Source: Thermoflexales bacterium (GTDB lineage: Bacteria; Chloroflexota; Anaerolineae; B4-G1; SLSP01). From it: a stretch of DNA of 11,618 nt. The DNA lies in contig WFQZ01000056.1 of the NCBI GenBank assembly GCA_015486785.1, forward strand, positions 1 to 11,618. Direction: 5' to 3'. The notes below the pieces were generated by a model. That model ran no database searches, was not told the origin of the DNA, and was given only the letters and a program-made list of their open reading frames with translations. Below, one piece after another: positions 1 through 5,067 of this stretch (positions within the stretch are counted from its first letter, which is position 1; the number at the start of each line of letters is the position of its first letter). The position numbers were made by a program, and so were the translations under genes.

Positions 1-2
1 CC

Positions 3-1643
3 AAGCCGTTGTGCAACTTCACGGCGGAGATCATTGAGGATGTGGCCTACGACGACGGAAGCGGCTCGCCAGAGCGCAAGTATGCCATCACGGGCGCATT
101 GTCCACCGGCGAGCCTTTACCACGCGGAGAGGTGAAGGCGGGGAGTTTCTCAAGCCTTGATTGGGTACACGAGCTATGGGGGGCGCGAGCCATCATCCGT
201 GCGGGGCGCAACGTGAAGGATCAACTGCGCGAGGCCATCCAGCAACTCAGCCCGCAGATCACCAGCCGCCATATCTACACGCACACAGGATGGCGGGAAG
301 TCGGGGGTCGGCGGGTTTACCTGACCGGCTCCGGGGCCGTCGGGGGCGATGACAGCGTCACCGTGGAGCTGCGGGATGTCCTGGCACACTACCAGCTCCC
401 CAATACCCCCCGTGAAGTAACTAACGCTATGAAGGCCTCCCTGCGTTTCTTGGACGTAGCTCCCCTGGAGATTACAGCCCCGCTATGGGGCGCAATGTTC
501 CTGGCGCCCCTGACCGAGATCGTGTATCCCGACTTCATGCTATGGCTCTACGGCGAAAGCGGGACGCTCAAAAGCACCCTCTCCGCCCTTGCGCTCAGCC
601 ATTACGGGGAGTTTGACCGGAAGACGCTCCTTTCGTGGTCAAGCACTTCCAACGCGCTGGAGCGGGCATGCTTCCTGGCCAAGGATGCGCCGGTGGTGAT
701 AGACGACTTCGCTCCACAATCCGACCCGTTCAAGGCGCGGGAACTGAAACGCAACGCGGGGAGGATCGTGCGGAACGTGGGCAATCGGGCGGGACGTAGC
801 CGGTTGAGACGCGATCTGAGCATGGCAAAGACCTACCCCCCACGCGGGCTGGTGATTTCCACCGGCGAGCAAATCCCCGACGGGACAAGCATCCTGGCTC
901 GCATTTTCACGCTGGAGATGCGTCCTGGTGACGTGGACTTGGATAAGCTAACGGCGGCGCAGGACGAAGCGCATCTCTACCCCCACGCATTGGCGGGCTA
1001 TTTGCTGTGGTTGCGGGAGGAATGGGACGGCTTGTCCCGACAACTTCCTGACCACGTGCGGGAATACAGGGACCACGTGCGAAAGGAATTGCTAGGCCAG
1101 CACCTGCGATTGCCGGGGGCACTGAGCAAGCTATACACCAGCTGCGACTTGGGGATCACCTATGCCGTGGCCACGGGCGCGATCTCGCAAGAAGAAGCTG
1201 ACGAGCTGCGCCCCCGTATTTGGGAAGCACTCGTAAGCGGCTCAGTGGCACAGGCGCAGCGGGTAGAGCAAGAACGCCCAGAAAAACGCTATATCGCCAC
1301 CCTGAATGAATTGCTGGCTCAAGGCAAGGCTTACTTTGAGGGCGTCAATGGAAGCCAGATGCTTGGAGATAACACGGGGGAGCGGCTGGGGTGGTGCGAT
1401 AAAGAGTACCTTTACGTTTTGCCGGCAGCCACCTACGCCGCGATCTCGGATCTCCTGCCGAGGAACGGCCTGAGAGTAAAAGAAACCACCTTGCGGAAGT
1501 ACCTGGAGGACGCCGGTATCCTAGAACGGGACAAGAACTCCGGCAGGAGAACCAAACAACTCCGCGTGGATGGCAAAAGGCAACGGGTCTTGTACCTTGT
1601 GCGGTCGAAAGTGCTGAGTGAGGACGGCGAGAATGGGGCATAA
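3..1643 (+). CDS. DUF927-type replication helicase/primase-associated ATPase, 5'-truncated by window edge
   Basis: The frame is open to the left edge, so this is the C-terminal part (about 546 codons) of a longer protein; the TTG at 9 is an internal codon. Residue numbers below count from position 9. The N-terminal stretch (about 1-130) matches my memory of the DUF927 family (for example KDQLREAIQ near 70 and THTGWRE near 91). A P-loop ATPase core follows: Walker A GESGTLKST (182-190), Walker B-like VVIDDF (229-234), a sensor-like segment LVISTGE (281-287) and a possible arginine finger R298. The end (about 460-535) is basic and resembles a winged helix, perhaps DNA-binding. DUF927 proteins are found in phages and plasmids beside or fused to primase domains and are thought to unwind DNA at the origin. 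A primase or TOPRIM half may lie upstream, out of view. Helicase function is inferred from family and motifs. Confidence 0.8.
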   Translation, partial: KPLCNFTAEIIEDVAYDDGSGSPERKYAITGALSTGEPLPRGEVKAGSFSSLDWVHELWGARAIIRAGRNVKDQLREAIQQLSPQITSRHIYTHTGWREVGGRRVYLTGSGAVGGDDSVTVELRDVLAHYQLPNTPREVTNAMKASLRFLDVAPLEITAPLWGAMFLAPLTEIVYPDFMLWLYGESGTLKSTLSALALSHYGEFDRKTLLSWSSTSNALERACFLAKDAPVVIDDFAPQSDPFKARELKRNAGRIVRNVGNRAGRSRLRRDLSMAKTYPPRGLVISTGEQIPDGTSILARIFTLEMRPGDVDLDKLTAAQDEAHLYPHALAGYLLWLREEWDGLSRQLPDHVREYRDHVRKELLGQHLRLPGALSKLYTSCDLGITYAVATGAISQEEADELRPRIWEALVSGSVAQAQRVEQERPEKRYIATLNELLAQGKAYFEGVNGSQMLGDNTGERLGWCDKEYLYVLPAATYAAISDLLPRNGLRVKETTLRKYLEDAGILERDKNSGRRTKQLRVDGKRQRVLYLVRSKVLSEDGENGA

Positions 1644-1815
1644 AAACGCCGCTTCGCAGCCCAGTGTACCCAGTGTACCCGCTTTTGTACACCATAGAGG
1701 GTACTTGTGGGGAAAATATTTTTTCTTCCGCGCCAACACAGGCGATCAGGGTGAAAAACGGGCAAAATACCCCATTTTTGCACAGAATGAGGCTGGTTTT
1801 GAATGGTCAGTTTGA
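1633..1815 (+). CDS. small hypothetical protein with SVPSVP repeat
   Basis: This 60-codon frame starts at an ATG inside the last codons of the helicase gene (11-bp overlap) and ends 13 bp into the next small frame. An in-frame GTG at 1618 is an alternative start. The product has no motif I recognise. Near its N-terminus it reads PSVPSVPAFV, encoded by the first GTAC repeat cluster, followed by an aromatic, basic stretch (YLWGKYFFFR). Overlapping starts and stops in the same direction fit a translationally coupled chain, but the SD is weak (GGCGAG-like) and the AT-rich segment inside could equally be non-coding origin DNA. The same SVPSVP string appears in the next frame, so the two may be related by duplication. 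Coding status is uncertain. Confidence 0.35.
   Translation: MGHKNAASQPSVPSVPAFVHHRGYLWGKYFFFRANTGDQGEKRAKYPIFAQNEAGFEWSV
1661..1692 (+). repeat. GTAC repeat cluster A (iteron-like)
   Basis: Two exact tandem 9-mers CCAGTGTAC (1661-1669, 1670-1678) are followed by a third GTAC at 1687-1690. The GTAC cores start at 1666, 1675 and 1687, spacings 9 and 12. Another isolated GTAC is at 1701. The same arrangement recurs 197 bp downstream (cluster B). Tandem short repeats next to a replication gene suggest binding sites for an initiator protein, but they also fall in frame in a small ORF (Ser-Val-Pro codons), so a coding explanation is possible. Confidence 0.7.
1713..1727. other. AT-rich stretch between GTAC clusters, candidate unwinding element
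   Basis: Fourteen of 15 bases are A or T in an otherwise GC-rich region. It lies between the two GTAC clusters and just downstream of the replication helicase gene. Iterons plus an AT-rich segment is the usual layout of a plasmid origin. A small inverted repeat, GCAAAA (1762-1767) with TTTTGC (1776-1781), lies between it and cluster B. The origin call is inference only. Confidence 0.35.
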
Positions 1816-2120
1816 CAACACCGTCGCGGTTGCAAGAATTACTGGCAAAACTACACCGCTCTGTACCCAGTGTACCCACTTCTGTACCCACTTCTACGCG
1901 CCATAATGGCTTCCCGCTCACAATGGTTATCCCACCGGAGCAGGCGAGAATGCCGGAGCTGGCTCTCCCCCGTGGGCAATGGAAGCGAGAGGGAAACGGG
2001 GGCATTAAGGTTACGTTCAACAGCGCGGAGGAACTGGAACTCTGCCTTGACGCAACGCGAGCAATCAGGAACGGCGGCGAGGAGGCAAACAATGGCAAGA
2101 AATGGACGATTAAACGCTAA
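1803..2120 (+). CDS. small hypothetical protein with SVPSVPTSVPTS repeat
   Basis: This frame of 105 residues starts 13 bp before the stop of the preceding small frame and ends 29 bp into the HTH gene, so it sits in a chain of overlapping genes. I do not recognise the family. The N-terminal 20 residues look like a short amphipathic helix (RLQELLAKLH). A Ser-Val-Pro repeat (about residues 20-31, encoded by GTAC cluster B) follows. The C-terminal half has a compact, hydrophilic, plausibly folded composition (GGIKVTFNSAEELELCLDA near 67-85) ending in a basic tail. A possible SD (GAGG, about 10 nt before the ATG) is present. The beta-strand-then-helix look of the C-terminal half makes coding more credible than for its upstream neighbour. 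No function is assigned. Confidence 0.5.
   Translation: MVSLTTPSRLQELLAKLHRSVPSVPTSVPTSTRHNGFPLTMVIPPEQARMPELALPRGQWKREGNGGIKVTFNSAEELELCLDATRAIRNGGEEANNGKKWTIKR
1861..1890 (+). repeat. GTAC repeat cluster B (iteron-like)
   Basis: GTAC cores begin at 1863, 1872 and 1884, the same 9- and 12-bp spacings as cluster A. CCAGTGTACCC is identical in both clusters, and the following segment differs by two bases (CGCTTTTGTAC versus CACTTCTGTAC). The two clusters are thus diverged copies of a module of about 30 bp. In the small frame at 1803-2120 the cores are in phase as Val codons, as in cluster A's frame. Confidence 0.7.
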
Positions 2121-2622
2121 TCAGAAGCGGGCGATTGCCGCGCTGATGCAACACTCCACAGCGAGAAAGGCGGCGGAGGTAGCGGGTATTGGTGAAAGCA
2201 CGATGTACCATTACCTGGCCGATCCCGTTTTTCGGGCGGAGCTGGCGCGGAAGCAAGAGGCACTGGCCGACGCCGCAATGGCAAACCTGGCAGGGCTAGC
2301 ATCCCTTGCCCTGGATGCCTTGAGGGAGTCGCTGGAGGATGAAGACACTCCACCGGCTACACGGGTCCGGGCGGCGATTGCGGTACTTGACCGCGTGGAG
2401 CGGGTATTGGCGCACAAGGCGGAGTGTCCAGGGGACGTTGCGATTCACGTCAAGTTTGACGAGCCGCCGGTGAATGTTTTCGATATGAGCGACGCGGAGA
2501 TTAACGCCCTTGTGCCGGGGGCGGTTGAGAGTATCTCCGCCCTGAGCGATGATGAGCTACGGGCAATTATGAGCGGCAACCTGAGCGATGATGAGCTACG
2601 GGCAATTATCTCACATAGGTAA
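2092..2622 (+). CDS. helix-turn-helix protein, small-terminase-like or phBC6A51-like
   Basis: I start this 176-residue protein at ATG 2092, because GGAGG (2081-2085) sits 6 nt before it; the frame stays open upstream to 1870 but that part has no protein-like composition. Residues about 10-45 form a homeodomain-like helix-turn-helix (ARKAAEVAGIGESTMYHYL), followed by FRAELARKQEAL and helices to about 110. This order (HTH, recognition helix ending in YLADPVFRAEL, Ala-rich helices) resembles small terminase subunits and phBC6A51-family HTH proteins of mobile elements; the assignment is from memory. The C-terminus carries the acidic motif SDDELRAI twice exactly (152-159, 165-172) and a degenerate copy near 133-140. 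It lies 15 bp before the integrase gene, probably in the same transcript. It could be a regulator or recombination directionality factor instead; no large terminase is visible. Confidence 0.72.
   Translation: MARNGRLNANQKRAIAALMQHSTARKAAEVAGIGESTMYHYLADPVFRAELARKQEALADAAMANLAGLASLALDALRESLEDEDTPPATRVRAAIAVLDRVERVLAHKAECPGDVAIHVKFDEPPVNVFDMSDAEINALVPGAVESISALSDDELRAIMSGNLSDDELRAIISHR
2541..2609 (+). repeat. 39-bp-period tandem duplication inside the HTH gene
   Basis: A 30-bp segment at 2541-2570 is repeated without any mismatch at 2580-2609, a period of 39 bp or 13 codons, so the reading frame is kept. Each copy encodes LSDDELRAI. A related motif, MSDAEINAL, lies just upstream in the protein. 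Identity at third codon positions shows the duplication is recent or recently homogenised. Confidence 0.9.
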
Positions 2623-2637
2623 GTTGGGGAGGGAAAG

Positions 2638-3582
2638 ATGCAACTTAGCGAAGCAATAGACAAGCTGCTCCTGGCCACACAGGCCGACGGACGTTCACCA
2701 AACACGATAACGGATTACACGCGGAAGCTCCGCCCCCTGACGGACTTCCTCGGTGACGTAGACATAGAGACGATCACGGCGGACGATTTACGGAGGTACA
2801 TCGTTGGCCTTCGGAAGCGGGAGACCGTATGGGAAAACCATCCGCACCTGCAAGCGCAGAAGCACAAACTCTCCCCCTACTCCGTGGCCGGATATATCCG
2901 CGTGCTCAAGCGGCTGTTCAACTGGCTGGAGCAAGAAGAGATACTGCCGGACAATCCGGCGCGGCGTATCAAGACGCCCTCGCCCAAGATCAAGAAACCG
3001 CACGCCATAGAGCCGGAAGACCTAAAAGCACTACTCCGCACCACCGAGGGCAACACGCCCGCAGACCGAAGAGACCGGGCCATCATCCTGCTGCTGGCCG
3101 ATTCCGGTTGTCGGGTCGGGGGATTGTGCGGCCTGCGGCTGGAAGACGTGAACCTGGCTACCCACGACGCCATCGTCCGAGAGAAAGGCGGAAAGGAACG
3201 GATCGTCTTCTTCACCGATCCCACAGCACAAGCCCTTCAAGAGTGGTTGGACGTGCGCCCCTCCGATGCGGGAGATGCCTTCTTTGTCAGCCTGGGACGC
3301 AGGAAACCGAAAAGCGCACTCTCTACCAACGCAGTGAGCCAGATGCTGCACAGGAGAGCCAAGACAGCGCATATCTCAGGGCGCGTCAACCCCCATTCCT
3401 TCCGTCACGCCTTCGCCCGTGAATACCTACTTAGCGGTGGAGACTTGGCCACATTGTCCGATCTGATGGGGCACGAAAGCATAGAGATCACCAAGGATTA
3501 CTACCTCATCTTCAAGGTTGCGGAGTTGCGCCGACGGCACCAGAAGCACAGCCCTGTAATGCAAATTCTAGGGAGGAAATAA
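2638..3582 (+). CDS. tyrosine recombinase/integrase of the element
   Basis: This complete 314-residue tyrosine recombinase cuts and rejoins att-site DNA through a phosphotyrosine intermediate, and is the likely integrase and excisionase partner of this element. The N-terminal SAM-like core-binding domain covers about 1-110. The catalytic domain (about 120-300) shows R159 (DSGCRVGGLCGLRL), the beta-hairpin Lys at about 183 (EKGGKERIV), H253 and R256 (HSFRH), H279 (LMGHES) and the nucleophile Y288, nine residues later. All expected catalytic residues are present, so it should be active. GGAGG at 2628-2632 lies 5 nt before the ATG. The gene ends 22 bp before the tRNA-Lys fragment, which strongly links it to that att site. 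XerC/XerD are relatives of similar size, but the position argues for an element integrase. Confidence 0.95.
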   Translation: MQLSEAIDKLLLATQADGRSPNTITDYTRKLRPLTDFLGDVDIETITADDLRRYIVGLRKRETVWENHPHLQAQKHKLSPYSVAGYIRVLKRLFNWLEQEEILPDNPARRIKTPSPKIKKPHAIEPEDLKALLRTTEGNTPADRRDRAIILLLADSGCRVGGLCGLRLEDVNLATHDAIVREKGGKERIVFFTDPTAQALQEWLDVRPSDAGDAFFVSLGRRKPKSALSTNAVSQMLHRRAKTAHISGRVNPHSFRHAFAREYLLSGGDLATLSDLMGHESIEITKDYYLIFKVAELRRRHQKHSPVMQILGRK

Positions 3583-3590
3583 AGTATGCT

Positions 3591-3605
3591 GAATCTCGCA
3601 GATTC
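3591..3605. repeat. inverted repeat at the att junction
   Basis: GAATCT (3591-3596) and AGATTC (3600-3605) form a perfect 6-bp inverted repeat around CGC, ending where identity to tRNA-Lys begins. A second, overlapping pair, GATT (3601-3604) and AATC (3610-3613), flanks CTCTT of the anticodon loop. These could be recombinase core-binding arms around the crossover. They are short, so chance is possible. Confidence 0.5.
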
Positions 3606-3646
3606 TCTTAATCAATTGGTTACAGGTTCGAGTCCTGTGCGGGTCA
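3605..3646 (+). other. attR-type junction: 3' half of a tRNA-Lys(CUU) gene
   Basis: The segment reads as a tRNA from the anticodon loop onward: loop CTCTTAA with anticodon CTT (3607-3609), stem TCAAT (3612-3616), variable loop TGGTT, T arm ACAGG-TTCGAGT-CCTGT (3622-3638), acceptor strand GCGGGTC (3639-3645), discriminator A 3646. The order and sequence match tRNA-Lys. Upstream bases 3600-3604 (AGATT) cannot pair with TCAAT and no D arm is present, so the 5' half is missing. The fragment is not a functional tRNA. It is the displaced or duplicated 3' end left by integration. CCA is not encoded (CAA follows), unlike the tRNA-Phe in this window. Confidence 0.88.
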
Positions 3647-3651
3647 CAAAC

Positions 3652-3690
3652 AAGAGCGGCTGAGGGAATTCCTCAGCCGCTCTTCTTATT
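3652..3690 (+). terminator. hairpin terminator after the tRNA-Lys fragment
   Basis: A perfect 14-bp stem (3652-3665 with 3671-3684) around GAATT is followed on the plus strand by CTTATT. It was probably the terminator of the original tRNA-Lys gene. It could also stop pyrH transcription arriving on the minus strand, though the T tract on that side is weak. The stem is strong, the tails moderate. Confidence 0.75.
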
Positions 3691-3706
3691 AGCCGATAGC
3701 TTTCCA

Positions 3707-4420
3707 TCACGAAATCAGCGTGCCCACTTCTTCGCCGCGCACGGCCTTGAGCAGGCTGCCGTCCTCCCACAGGTTGAGCACGATCAGCGGGAGGTGGTTG
3801 TCCATACACAACGAGAGCGCGGTGGCGTCCATCACGCGCAAACGCAGGTTCAGGGCATCCAAGAAGCTGATGCGTGAGAAGCGCACCGCGTTGGGGTTGA
3901 CTTTGGGGTCAGAGTCGTAGACGCCGTCGACCTTGGTCGCCTTAATCAGCAGATCCGCGCCGATCTCAGCCGCACGCAGAGCCGCCGCCGTGTCGGTGGT
4001 GAAGTAGGGGTTGCCGGTGCCCGCGCCAAAGACTACCACGCGGCCTTTCTCCAGGTGCCGCACCGCCCGCAAGCGGATGTACGGCTCGGCGATAGACCGC
4101 ATCTCAATAGCGGTTTGCACCCGCGTGGGGATGCCGCTCCGCTCCAGCGCGTCGGCCAGTGCCAGGGAGTTCATCACCGTGGCCAGCATGCCGATCTGGT
4201 CGGCGCGGGCGCGATCCATGCTGTGCGCCAGTCCGTCCACGCCACGCCACAGGTTGCCGGCCCCAATGACGATCCCAATCTCCACCTCCTGCGCGTAGAT
4301 TTCAGCGATCTGCCGGGCCACGATCTCCGCGCGATACGGCTCAATTCCTCGCTGCCCCGGCTCCGAGAGGGACTCGCCGCCGATCTTGATCACGACTCGT
4401 TTGTAACTCAACTGGGTCAT
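3707..4420 (-). CDS. pyrH: UMP kinase
   Basis: UMP kinase phosphorylates UMP to UDP with ATP in pyrimidine nucleotide synthesis; it is a cytosolic hexamer of the amino acid kinase fold. Seen here (numbering from the GTG at 4423) are the N-terminal VVIKIGGESL (10-19), the GAGNLWRG loop (54-61), DQIGMLATVMNSLAL (75-89), GTGNPYFTTDTAAALRA (135-151), KATKVDGVYDSDP (161-173) and the C-terminal VGTLIS. The length of 237 is usual. I choose ATG 4420 over the adjacent GTG 4423 because GGAG (4425-4428) leaves 4 nt to ATG but only 1 to GTG. It follows tsf after 41 bp that contain a terminator. frr, the common next gene, is absent; the tRNA-Lys fragment and the element follow in the opposite direction. 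Confidence 0.96.
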   Translation of the reverse strand: MTQLSYKRVVIKIGGESLSEPGQRGIEPYRAEIVARQIAEIYAQEVEIGIVIGAGNLWRGVDGLAHSMDRARADQIGMLATVMNSLALADALERSGIPTRVQTAIEMRSIAEPYIRLRAVRHLEKGRVVVFGAGTGNPYFTTDTAAALRAAEIGADLLIKATKVDGVYDSDPKVNPNAVRFSRISFLDALNLRLRVMDATALSLCMDNHLPLIVLNLWEDGSLLKAVRGEEVGTLIS

Positions 4421-4444
4421 CACACTCCCCCCACATCAGAGAGT

Positions 4445-4474
4445 AAAAAAAACCTGAAGGCTTACGCCTTCAGG
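4445..4474 (-). terminator. terminator overlapping the tsf stop codon
   Basis: On the minus strand CCTGAAGGC (4474-4466), a 4-nt loop and GCCTTCAGG (4461-4453) form a perfect 9-bp stem followed directly by eight T residues (4452-4445). The 5' arm lies in the last sense codons of tsf and the loop holds most of the stop codon. It should end or reduce transcription before pyrH. Confidence 0.92.
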
Positions 4475-5067
4475 TCCTCGCCCAACTCAAAGCGGGCAAA
4501 TCTGCGGATAACAATGTTTTCGCCCATCCTGGCGATAGCATCCTGTAGCAAGTCGCCGATGGATTTGCTATCATCGCGGATGAACTCTTGCTCCAGCAAG
4601 CAGGTCTCCTTGTAGAACTTCTCCAACCGCCCTTCCACAATGCGGTCGAGCACTCGTTCCGGCTTCCCTTCCTCCAAGGCCTGCGCCCGGTACAACTCTT
4701 TTTCGTGCTCCAAAACGGACTGCGGGACATCCTCGCGCTTCACGTAGCGGGGATTCATCGCCGCAATCTGCAAGGCGATGTTGTTGACCAATTGCTGGTA
4801 GTCCTCGGTGCGGGCGACGAAGTCGGTCTCACAGTTCACCTCAACCAACACGCCGATGCGTCCGCCGCCGTGAATGTAAGAAGCGACCAGGCCATCTTTA
4901 GCCTCGCGGGACATACGCTTGGCCGCCTTGGCCAGCCCTTTTTCCCGCAAAAAGTCCACTGCCTTGTCAAAATCGCCGTCGTTGGCTTCCAACGCCTTGC
5001 GGCAATCCAAGATGCCGGCACCCGTCGCCTGACGGAGTTCCTTGACCTGTGCAACTGAAATAGCCAT
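4462..5067 (-). CDS. tsf: translation elongation factor Ts, short form
   Basis: EF-Ts is the guanine nucleotide exchange factor that recycles EF-Tu-GDP in the cytosol. The N-terminal UBA-like domain is clear (VKELRQATGAGILDCRKALE, residues 8-27), followed by the core with the EF-Tu-contacting TDFV (81-84) in VNCETDFVAR. At 201 residues it is a short form, like that of Thermus, versus about 280 in E. coli. The ATG overlaps the rpsB stop by one base (TAATG), and GAGGAG (5076-5081) lies 8 nt upstream, pointing to coupling with rpsB. The last codons double as the 5' arm of a terminator, so most transcripts from the rpsB promoter probably end here. Confidence 0.97.
   Translation of the reverse strand: MAISVAQVKELRQATGAGILDCRKALEANDGDFDKAVDFLREKGLAKAAKRMSREAKDGLVASYIHGGGRIGVLVEVNCETDFVARTEDYQQLVNNIALQIAAMNPRYVKREDVPQSVLEHEKELYRAQALEEGKPERVLDRIVEGRLEKFYKETCLLEQEFIRDDSKSIGDLLQDAIARMGENIVIRRFARFELGEDLKA

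Larger units (their letters stand above)
1..3646 (+). mobile_element. right end of an element integrated in a tRNA-Lys gene
   Basis: All genes here run rightward: a replication helicase, small overlapping frames, an HTH protein and a tyrosine recombinase. The block ends exactly at a tRNA-Lys 3' half that lacks its 5' half. An integrase gene beside a tRNA fragment is the classic end of a tRNA-integrating element. By the usual polarity, the rebuilt complete tRNA-Lys lies at the other end, left of the window. Replication gene plus integrase suggests a small integrative plasmid-like or satellite-type element. No capsid, terminase large subunit, relaxase or T4SS gene is visible in this part, so its class is open. 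The left boundary is not in the window. Confidence 0.8.

Noticed and set aside
1661..1890. GTAC repeat clusters as a CRISPR array
   Set aside because: Units are only 9-12 bp without uniform spacers, and no cas gene is near.
1870..2091. Upstream extension of the HTH protein to 1870
   Set aside because: The strong SD at 2081-2085 fixes ATG 2092, and the extension is a low-quality Arg/Ser-rich stretch in another frame of the small gene at 1803-2120.
1433..2098. Minus-strand frame of 221 codons across the helicase end and the small frames
   Set aside because: Composition is Ser/Arg/Pro-rich without domain features, and it opposes the gene direction of the whole element.
1633..2622. Toxin-antitoxin or defence module formed by the small frames and the HTH protein
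   Set aside because: No toxin, nuclease or known antitoxin motif is visible; overlap and small size alone are not enough.
3605..3646. Functional tRNA-Lys gene
   Set aside because: The acceptor 5' strand, D arm and anticodon 5' stem are all absent upstream; only the 3' half is present.
3612..3809. Minus-strand frame ending in TRTGLEPVTN
   Set aside because: This string is the well-known translation of an antisense tRNA T arm; the frame also overlaps the end of pyrH.
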